Below, piece by piece: positions 1-4,848 of a stretch of 10,891 bases of DNA. Numbering within the stretch: position 1 is the stretch's first letter; each line of letters starts with the position of its first letter. The position numbers and the translations under genes are program-made. The stretch is taken from positions 1 through 10,891 of the forward strand of contig CAVBBU010000073.1 of the NCBI GenBank assembly GCA_963593765.1, given 5' to 3'. The stretch comes from CAVBBU01 sp963593765 (GTDB lineage Bacteria; Bacillota; Clostridia; Lachnospirales; Lachnospiraceae). Below the pieces are notes generated by a model. That model had not been told where the DNA came from, searched no databases, and saw only the letters and a list, made by a program, of their open reading frames with translations.

Positions 1-14
1 CAGTAGCTTAGAAG

Positions 15-43
15 AAAAAAATCCCTCGTGCTGAGGGATTTTT
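15..43 (-). terminator. Intrinsic terminator, probably bidirectional
   Basis: The stem ATCCCTC (21-27) pairs with GAGGGAT (33-39) around a GTGCT loop. It is flanked by an A-run on the left and a T-run on the right, so it can end transcription in both directions. It lies just past the stop codon of the minus-strand monooxygenase gene at 62 and most likely ends that transcript. It may also serve a gene to the left of the window. Confidence 0.8.
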
Positions 44-61
44 GGCTATTAAGACAGCTAT

Positions 62-349
62 TTAATCAAACTGCTCTATGCTTGTTTCTTCTATATATTT
101 ATTCTTTATTTCCTTTAAGACATCCATATGTGGCTGTGTCATATGAACCTTTTGGCAATCTTTTGAAGTCCACTTTTCTAGCAAAAAAATTTCATTATCA
201 TTTTCTATACTTAAATAATACTTATATGATAAGCAGCCATCCTCATGACGGATCTTATCAAGTACATTGCTATCAAGAACTTCACTTATAAATTTATCTC
301 TCATGTCTTGCTTTGCTATATATGTAACACAGATTGTTAATGGCTTCAT
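62..349 (-). CDS. Small ABM-domain (YgiN-type) monooxygenase-like protein
   Basis: This is a 95-residue cytosolic protein of the antibiotic biosynthesis monooxygenase (ABM, ferredoxin-like alpha/beta barrel) superfamily. Members are single-domain dimers that act on quinones or other small aromatics without a cofactor, although many have no known substrate. Visible family marks are a first beta strand (ITICVTYIAK-like, residues 4-13), the EDGCLSY turn and strand at 36-42, the F-LLEKW strand at 55-60, and the H69...H74 region before the last helix. The length is normal for the family. The ATG is set by AAGGAG (358-363 on the minus strand) with an 8-base spacer. The gene is co-directional with the membrane protein gene upstream, 93 bases away, and could be co-transcribed. 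A -10-like TACAAT (minus strand, 372-377) lacks a good -35. The substrate cannot be told from the sequence. Confidence 0.82.
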   Translation of the reverse strand: MKPLTICVTYIAKQDMRDKFISEVLDSNVLDKIRHEDGCLSYKYYLSIENDNEIFLLEKWTSKDCQKVHMTQPHMDVLKEIKNKYIEETSIEQFD

Positions 350-442
350 ATTAAAATCTCCTTTTAAATTGATTGTATAAATTATTACTATTACTAATTA
401 TTTGCAGGCACTGCATAATATAAAAGTACAGATTGCATTGCA

Positions 443-1111
443 TCACGTTTTACTTTTTGATAAAAAGGATACAAAGTAAAAATGCATATCAAGCTCCTTG
501 CCGATTAGTCCGATAACCTTACCCATAGTAAATGCCGCAAGCACTGTTCCTATGCCAAGTCCCTCGATATGGCCAAGAAAGATTGCGGTCATTCCTGCAG
601 TGATAGCAAGGCAGATGACATCAAATGATATTTTGATCTTTGGATAAGCAATCCCTGTAATTTGCGAAAGCTCCCTTGGGAATAAATCCGTAGGTACGAT
701 AGGAAGCAGGCAGCGGTTTGAAAGTGCGATTCCAAGGCATATAAGAAGATAGCTTACTATAAAATAAAATATATGCCAAAAGATGCTATTAGGCAAAATA
801 CCTATCCATGACTCGTGAACATCAAGCAGTATTCCAAAGACAAAGCCAACAACAAAGCTAAAAAGATATGTAGGCACAAAACGCTTTCGCATAAGCATTA
901 AGCTTAAAATCAAAAGACCTTGAAATATGTAAGTCCATGTTCCCAGTGTCAGAAAAGATAATACACGGGAAAATGCAAACGGAACGCTAGAGATAGCCGA
1001 AATACCTGACTGCGAATATAGCATTAAAACTACTCCAAAGGTATTAATCAAAACTGCAATTGCTAGTGCTATTTCTCCTCTAAAAGCTTTTTTATTATTT
1101 TCTTTTAACAT
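443..1111 (-). CDS. YczE/YitT-like integral membrane protein (DUF6198-type)
   Basis: This is a 222-residue polytopic membrane protein. Five or six hydrophobic segments lie near residues 14-33, 55-74, 81-97, 111-131, 163-180 and 187-205. The loop after the first helix (GISAISSVPFAFS, 36-48) and the PTDLF...SQITG...KISFD stretch (about 120-164) match the layout of the YczE/YyaS/YitT group, a family of unknown function whose members are often annotated as membrane or transport-like proteins. The ATG follows AGAGGTG about 6 bases upstream and sits under a strong promoter at 1136-1163. The length is typical for the group and no frame damage is visible. The ABM protein gene follows downstream on the same strand. 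No catalytic motif is visible and I assign no transport substrate. Confidence 0.75.
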   Translation of the reverse strand: MLKENNKKAFRGEIALAIAVLINTFGVVLMLYSQSGISAISSVPFAFSRVLSFLTLGTWTYIFQGLLILSLMLMRKRFVPTYLFSFVVGFVFGILLDVHESWIGILPNSIFWHIFYFIVSYLLICLGIALSNRCLLPIVPTDLFPRELSQITGIAYPKIKISFDVICLAITAGMTAIFLGHIEGLGIGTVLAAFTMGKVIGLIGKELDMHFYFVSFLSKSKT

Positions 1112-1135
1112 TTTATCACCTCTTGCTTGCCTAAA

Positions 1136-1163
1136 ATTATATACCTTATATTAGTAATGGCAA
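1136..1163 (-). promoter_or_regulatory. Sigma-A promoter for the YczE-like gene
   Basis: Read on the minus strand, TTGCCA (1158-1163) and a perfect TATAAT (1136-1141) are 16 bases apart. Transcription would start near 1129, giving a leader of about 18 bases to the ATG at 1111. The -35 half overlaps the left edge of the tandem repeat described at 1141-1668. Confidence 0.65.
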
Positions 1164-1197
1164 TAGCTTTTGATGAAAAATGCATAGCCTAGTAATC

Positions 1198-1226
1198 TTG
1201 CAATTTATTTTAAAAGCAAATATACT
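1198..1226 (+). promoter_or_regulatory. Sigma-A promoter in repeat copy 1
   Basis: TTGCAA (1198-1203) and TATACT (1221-1226) are 17 bases apart. It would drive the truncated vanZ-like start at 1353, running into the N gap. Confidence 0.55.
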
Positions 1227-1352
1227 ATTTATGTTTCGACAATCATTTAGAGCGAGGTAATGACATTGTCATCAGGCATAGCTTGCCAGCATGGAGAGTG
1301 CGTACCTTTTAGAATATATGTAGCCTGCAATATGCAGGCATGAGTGTTTAAT

Positions 1353-1398
1353 ATGAGATATTTTATAAGTGATATTAAAAATGCCATACCTTATATTC
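1353..1398 (+). pseudogene. Truncated 5' end of a VanZ-like gene (copy 1), cut by the N gap
   Basis: From the ATG at 1353 the frame reads MRYFISDIKNAIPYI, which matches the start of the intact gene at 1623 except for Leu to Ile at position 12. After 15 codons the sequence meets ten Ns. Beyond them it resumes with upstream, non-coding sequence of copy 2, not with the rest of the gene. It is therefore a broken duplicate, a gene interrupted by an assembly gap, or a scaffolding artefact. The sequence cannot separate these. Confidence 0.5.
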
Positions 1399-1408
1399 NN
1401 NNNNNNNN
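1399..1408. other. Assembly gap (10 N)
   Basis: Ten undetermined bases sit exactly at the junction between the two repeat copies. The true length is unknown, and further repeat units could be hidden here. Confidence 0.99.
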
Positions 1409-1456
1409 GGCAATAGCTTTTAATGAAAAATGCATATGACAAGTAATCAAGTAATC

Positions 1457-1485
1457 TTGCAATTTATTTTAAAAGCAAATATACT
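1457..1485 (+). promoter_or_regulatory. Sigma-A promoter for the VanZ-like gene (copy 2)
   Basis: TTGCAA (1457-1462) and TATACT (1480-1485) are 17 bases apart, the same as in copy 1. Transcription would start near 1492, leaving a leader of about 130 bases before the ATG at 1623. The leader can fold as CAATCATT (1511-1518) with AATG/ATTG (1530-1539), GG-ACGG with CCGT-CC (1560-1578), and GCCTGC (1593-1598) with GCAGGC (1604-1609) close to the start codon. Confidence 0.6.
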
Positions 1486-1622
1486 ATTTATGTTTCGACT
1501 TATGTTTCGACAATCATTTTGAGCGAAGTAATGACATTGCCACAGATGCAGAACTTACTGGCACGGAGAGCCCGTACCTTTTAGAATATGTAGCCTGCAA
1601 TACGCAGGCATGAGTGTATAAT

Positions 1623-2135
1623 ATGAGATATTTTATAAGTGATATTAAAAATGCCTTGCCTTATATTCCGATTGCATTTGCCATCGGAATATTTGTTATA
1701 TGCATTTCTTTACTATATCAATTTATACGCTTAAAAAAAATTAAAGTAGCACGCAGCATATTGCTTTTTTTGCTTGCCATGCAGGTATATATGATGCTTG
1801 CGTTAGCACTCCTTTCAAGAACTCCTTCGGATATACTAATAGATTTAGTACCGGGCGGGACATGGGATGGCGGTCTTAGATCTGAGGTATATATAATAGA
1901 AAATATTATTTTCTTTATTCCATATGGATTCTTGCTTCCGGCTTGCTTTAAAAGGCTAAGAAGCTTTGTAACTATATTACTTATATGCTTTATAAGCAGC
2001 TTTGCTATAGAGCTTACTCAGCTTATATTCTGCCTAGGTCGCTGTCAGACGGATGACCTGCTTGCCAATGTCCTAGGCGGCATTATAGGATATATTCTCT
2101 TTCATATATCGTCTAAGTTTCTGAAAATATATTAA
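1623..2135 (+). CDS. VanZ-family membrane protein
   Basis: This is a 170-residue protein of the VanZ-like family (PF04892). VanZ of enterococci gives low-level teicoplanin resistance, but most chromosomal members have no established role, so resistance should not be assumed. About five membrane segments lie near residues 14-35, 43-64, 91-108, 114-132 and 147-163. The family signature is clear: LLSR at 63-66, N94...FFIPYGFLLP (97-106), then E130, Q133, GR (139-140), DD (144-145), N149 and GG (152-153) before the last helix. The start is uncertain. ATG at 1623 has no good Shine-Dalgarno, while an in-frame GTG at 1614 has only a weak AGG at 1606-1608. A TGA at 1611 rules out starts further upstream. 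The 5' end and promoter are duplicated upstream. Confidence 0.85.
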   Translation: MRYFISDIKNALPYIPIAFAIGIFVICISLLYQFIRLKKIKVARSILLFLLAMQVYMMLALALLSRTPSDILIDLVPGGTWDGGLRSEVYIIENIIFFIPYGFLLPACFKRLRSFVTILLICFISSFAIELTQLIFCLGRCQTDDLLANVLGGIIGYILFHISSKFLKIY

Positions 2136-2150
2136 AATTGCACAAAAATA

Positions 2151-2179
2151 TTGCGATAATAAACTTTTTTTAGTACAAT
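2151..2179 (+). promoter_or_regulatory. Sigma-A promoter for the EF-G paralogue
   Basis: TTGCGA (2151-2156) and TACAAT (2174-2179) are 17 bases apart. They lie between the VanZ-family stop codon and the AGGAGG at 2206-2211. No terminator is visible between the two genes, so read-through from upstream is also possible. Confidence 0.6.
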
Positions 2180-2220
2180 ATTCTCAAAGCTTTACAACGA
2201 CTTACAGGAGGATATGACTT

Positions 2221-4323
2221 ATGAATGTTTATGAAACAGATAGGATTCGCAACGTGGTACTACTTGGACATGGTGGTGCAGGAAAGACAACACTTGCCGA
2301 GGCGATGGCATATGTTAGCAAGACCATTCCTAAGATGGGAACAGTAACAGATGGCAACACTATAAGTGACTTTGATAAGGAAGAGATTAAGCGTGGCTTT
2401 TCTCTAAGCACCTCTGTTATTCCACTGGAGTATGAGGGCGAGGGCGGCAAGCTTAAGATCAATCTTTTAGATACACCAGGATATTTTGATTTTGTTGGTG
2501 AAGTAGAGGAGGCTATAAGCGTAGCAGATGCTGCAATTATAGTTATAAATTGTAAAGCAGGAGTAGAGGTTGGAACTCTAAAGGCATGGGAGCTTTGCGA
2601 GGAGTATAACCTTCCTAGAATATTCTTTGTTACAAATATGGACGATGACAAGGCTAGCTATAGAGAGGTTATACTTAAGCTAGAAACTACCTTTGGACGT
2701 AAGGTTGCACCTTTCCATCTTCCTATTAGAGAGAATGAAAAGTTCGTAGGCTTTGTTAATGTAGTAAAGATGAAGGGACGTCGCTTTACCAACATGAGCG
2801 AGTACGAGGATTGCGATATTCCGGATTACTCAGAGCCTAATCTTAAGATAGCAAGAGAAGCTCTTATGGAGGCAGTTGCAGAGACCTCTGAGGAATATAT
2901 GGAGAAATATTTCTCGGGTGAAGAGTTTACCTACGAGGAGGTATCTACTGCATTAAGACAGCACGTTATGGACTGTAACATTGTCCCGGTTCTTATGGGC
3001 TCTGGTATTCAGGCACAGGGTGCTAAGATGCTTCTTATGGCTATAGAAAAATATTTCCCTGCACCTAATCATTATGAATGTGTAGGAGTAGATATTAATA
3101 ATGGCGAGAGATTTGTAGCTAAGTATAATTCCGAGGTAAGCCTTTCTATGAAGGTTTGGAAAACTATCGTAGATCCATTCATAGGTAAGTATAGCCTAGT
3201 TAAGATATGTACAGGCTCACTTAAGCCGGATACTACTATATATAATGTAGGAAAGGAAACAGAAGAAAAATCTGGAAAGATATATATACTTAGAGGAAAG
3301 GATGCTATAGAAACTACTGAGCTTAAGGCAGGAGATATAGGCGCTATGGCAAAGCTTTCTGTTACAGCAACCGGCGATACTATAGCACTTAAGTCGGCAC
3401 CTATACTTTATCACAGACCTAAGATTTCTACGCCATATACCTACATGAGATATAAGGCAGTTAGTAAGGGTGATGAGGATAAGATTTCTTCAGGACTTTC
3501 TAAGCTTATGGAGGAGGATCTTACGCTAAAGGCTGTAGTGGACAATGAAAACAGACAGTCATTACTTTATGGCATAGGCGACCAGCAGCTAGAGATAGCA
3601 GTTAGTAAGCTAGAGGCTAGATACAAGGCTAAGATAGAGCTTTCAAAGCCAAAGATTGCCTACAGAGAAACAATTAAAAAGAAGGTTGAGGCGGCAGGCA
3701 GATATAAGAAGCAGTCTGGAGGACATGGTCAGTTCGGCGATGTTAAGATGAGCTTTGAGCCATCTGGAGACCTTACAACGCCTTATATATTCGAGGAAAA
3801 GGTATTCGGTGGTGCGGTGCCTAAGAATTATTTCCCTGCTGTAGAAAAGGGTATAGCAGAGTGCTGCTTAAAGGGACCTCTTGCTGCATATCCGGTAGTT
3901 GGAGTTAAGGCTGTACTTCTTGATGGCTCCTACCATCCGGTAGATTCATCTGAAATGGCATTTATGAAGGCGGCAGCTATTGCCTTTAAGGATGGATTTA
4001 TGAAGGCAACTCCGGTACTTCTTGAGCCTATAGCTTTAGTGCAGGTTACAGTTCCTGACAAGTATACGGGTGATGTTATGGGAGACCTTAACAAGAGAAG
4101 AGGAAGAGTTCTCGGAATGGAATCTAACCATAATGGCAAGCAGATTATATCTGCAGATGTTCCTATGTCAGAGCTGTTTGGATATAATACACTCCTTCGC
4201 TCTATGACAGGCGGTATAGGTACATATACCTATGAGTTTGTTAGATACGAGCAGGCACCTGGTGATGTACAAAAGGCTGAGGTAGAGGCAAGAGCATCTA
4301 AGGTAGAAAAGGACGTTGAATAA
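2221..4323 (+). CDS. Elongation factor G-like GTPase (EF-G paralogue, EF-G2 type)
   Basis: This is a 700-residue translational GTPase with full EF-G length. The P-loop is GHGGAGKTT (16-24), where housekeeping EF-G usually has AHxDAGKTT. Switch II reads DTPGYFDF (84-91), so the usual catalytic His is Tyr (Y88). The G4 motif reads TNMDD (138-142) instead of NKMD. Switch I has RGF in place of RGI. Domain IV carries GRYKKQSGGHGQFGD, and domain V carries MGDLNKRRGRVLGME. P-loop and switch changes of this sort are familiar in EF-G2-type paralogues, which are less well understood than EF-G and do not always drive translocation. The ATG follows AGGAGG with a 9-base spacer. The gene stands alone with its own promoter and terminator, away from any ribosomal protein cluster, which also argues against the housekeeping copy. 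A TetM-type protection protein is unlikely given the length and motifs. Confidence 0.9.
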   Translation: MNVYETDRIRNVVLLGHGGAGKTTLAEAMAYVSKTIPKMGTVTDGNTISDFDKEEIKRGFSLSTSVIPLEYEGEGGKLKINLLDTPGYFDFVGEVEEAISVADAAIIVINCKAGVEVGTLKAWELCEEYNLPRIFFVTNMDDDKASYREVILKLETTFGRKVAPFHLPIRENEKFVGFVNVVKMKGRRFTNMSEYEDCDIPDYSEPNLKIAREALMEAVAETSEEYMEKYFSGEEFTYEEVSTALRQHVMDCNIVPVLMGSGIQAQGAKMLLMAIEKYFPAPNHYECVGVDINNGERFVAKYNSEVSLSMKVWKTIVDPFIGKYSLVKICTGSLKPDTTIYNVGKETEEKSGKIYILRGKDAIETTELKAGDIGAMAKLSVTATGDTIALKSAPILYHRPKISTPYTYMRYKAVSKGDEDKISSGLSKLMEEDLTLKAVVDNENRQSLLYGIGDQQLEIAVSKLEARYKAKIELSKPKIAYRETIKKKVEAAGRYKKQSGGHGQFGDVKMSFEPSGDLTTPYIFEEKVFGGAVPKNYFPAVEKGIAECCLKGPLAAYPVVGVKAVLLDGSYHPVDSSEMAFMKAAAIAFKDGFMKATPVLLEPIALVQVTVPDKYTGDVMGDLNKRRGRVLGMESNHNGKQIISADVPMSELFGYNTLLRSMTGGIGTYTYEFVRYEQAPGDVQKAEVEARASKVEKDVE

Positions 4324-4345
4324 CATATTTTGATTTTGAAATTAA

Positions 4346-4380
4346 GTGGGCGGTGTGGAAGCATTGCCCACGTTTTATTT
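4346..4380 (+). terminator. Intrinsic terminator of the EF-G-like gene
   Basis: GTGGGCGGTGT (4346-4356) pairs with GCATTGCCCAC (4361-4371) through an 11-bp stem with three G-T pairs and a GGAA tetraloop. It is followed by GTTTTATTTT and starts 22 bases after the stop codon. Confidence 0.85.
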
Positions 4381-4401
4381 TAATGAGAAATTATGTATTA
4401 T

Positions 4402-4606
4402 AAAATTGGTTACAGTGTCAAAACTCATCTTCCACGGCATGCTCGCATGTCGGTGGGAGATGGAGTTTATGACACGCCCTTCAATGAGGATGAAGTGGTG
4501 CGAAAGCACCACGGGAATCCGAATTGAAGCAGGATTGTGAGAGTGCGAAGCACGAAACAATCCGTGTAACCGATGGTTCGGGTGTTTTGACACCCGAACC
4601 AAAATT
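4402..4606. mobile_element. MITE-like element with terminal inverted repeats and AAAATT flanks
   Basis: The left end GGTTACAGTGTCAAAAC (4408-4424) is the reverse complement of the right end GTTTTGACACCCGAACC (4584-4600) at 14 of 17 positions, including ten in a row. Immediately outside, AAAATT occurs on both sides (4402-4407 and 4601-4606), as expected of a 6-bp target duplication. The 193-bp body holds no plausible gene, only hairpins. These are marks of a non-autonomous insertion. No transposase lies in the window and I cannot assign an IS family. In AT-rich DNA the 6-bp flank alone could be chance, and the inverted ends could instead be the closing stem of an RNA. Confidence 0.55.
4415..4600 (+). 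ncRNA. Candidate structured RNA of four successive hairpins
   Basis: Hairpin 1 (4415-4475) is a 27-bp stem with three single-base bulges and a CTCG loop. Hairpin 2 (4479-4529) has CTTCAAT/ATTGAAG and GGAT/ATCC stems below GTGGTGC-GAAA-GCACCAC. Hairpin 3 (4532-4563) pairs GGATTGT with ACAATCC and holds GTGC-GAA-GCAC inside. Hairpin 4 (4575-4600) is a perfect 11-bp stem with a TTTG loop. The GAAA and GAA loops are favourable only on the plus strand, which suggests that orientation. No U-run follows hairpin 4 and no convincing promoter precedes hairpin 1 (TATAAA at 4399 has no -35), so independent transcription is unproven. I do not recognise a named RNA family. Confidence 0.4.
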
Positions 4607-4774
4607 AAGAAAGTAACTTGGTGTATTCGCTTGCGGAGGCACGGTTACTTCAGCAGCCACCTAGCTTTGCATTGATATTTAGCGCTGAATTATAACCTTG
4701 TCGCACTGACGTTTCGCATATACGGAAATGCAAATATATAAGCGAATTTATTTAATGTATACAGTTATTAAGTA
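4601..4774. other. Intergenic stretch with further hairpin potential, no gene seen
   Basis: There is no credible coding frame here. AAGTAAC (4611-4617) pairs with GTTACTT (4644-4650), with GTG/CAC and TTCG/CGGA pairs inside. TTCAGC (4649-4654) could pair with GCTGAA (4683-4688). None of these is followed by a U-run. The stretch lies upstream of the promoter at 4775-4803, so it is not part of that promoter's leader. Confidence 0.4.
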
Positions 4775-4803
4775 TTGAATAAGTTTGTTAAAAAGTATAC
4801 AAT
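4775..4803 (+). promoter_or_regulatory. Sigma-A promoter of the decarboxylase operon
   Basis: TTGAAT (4775-4780) and TACAAT (4798-4803) are 17 bases apart. Transcription would start near 4810, giving a leader of about 40 bases. Two copies of the palindrome GTATAC (4757-4762 and 4795-4800) bracket the -35, and TTATT...AATAA (4765-4782) overlaps it. These are possible but unproven operator sites. Confidence 0.7.
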
Positions 4804-4848
4804 GGTATTCGTGAGAAGTTTTGAAAAAATATTTACGGAGGTTGCAAC

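Larger units (their letters stand above)
1141..1668 (+). repeat. Diverged tandem duplication of a promoter, leader and vanZ-like 5' end
   Basis: Two copies of about 250-270 bases lie head to tail: copy 1 from about 1141 to 1398 and copy 2 from 1409 to about 1668. The longest identical blocks are 1191-1240 against 1450-1499 (50 bases) and 1349-1385 against 1619-1655 (37 bases). The middles differ (1270-1320 against 1541-1580), so the copies are not one sequence read twice. Copy 2 carries two small internal tandem duplications missing from copy 1: AAGTAATC at 1441-1456 and TATGTTTCGACT at 1489-1511. Each copy has a promoter, a leader with a hairpin, and the first codons of the VanZ-like gene. 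CCTTATATT at 1144, 1389 and 1659 marks the unit boundaries. Confidence 0.85.

Noticed and set aside
1623..2135. Glycopeptide resistance locus
   Set aside because: Only a VanZ-family protein is present, with no vanA/B ligase, vanH, vanX or two-component system. Such lone members are common and not evidence of resistance.
2229..2651. Minus-strand open frame within the EF-G gene
   Set aside because: It is a shadow of a clearly conserved coding frame on the plus strand. The same holds for other antisense frames in the operon.
2221..4323. Ribosomal protection tetracycline resistance protein (TetM-like)
   Set aside because: The 700-residue length and the GHGGAGKTT and DTPGY motifs fit the EF-G2 type better than TetM.
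4564..4575. GTAACCGATGG as the 3' end of a c-di-GMP-I (GEMM) riboswitch
   Set aside because: The rest of the GEMM core (tetraloop and receptor stems at the right spacing) is absent, and the promoter of the following operon lies downstream of it.
4415..4600. Group II intron fragment
   Set aside because: No domain V with an AGC triad and no reverse transcriptase frame is present. A GAAA loop alone is not enough.
4346..4602. Short open frames on both strands over the hairpin region
   Set aside because: They run through the terminator and palindromes, have no ribosome binding site, and their protein sequences look unlike real proteins.
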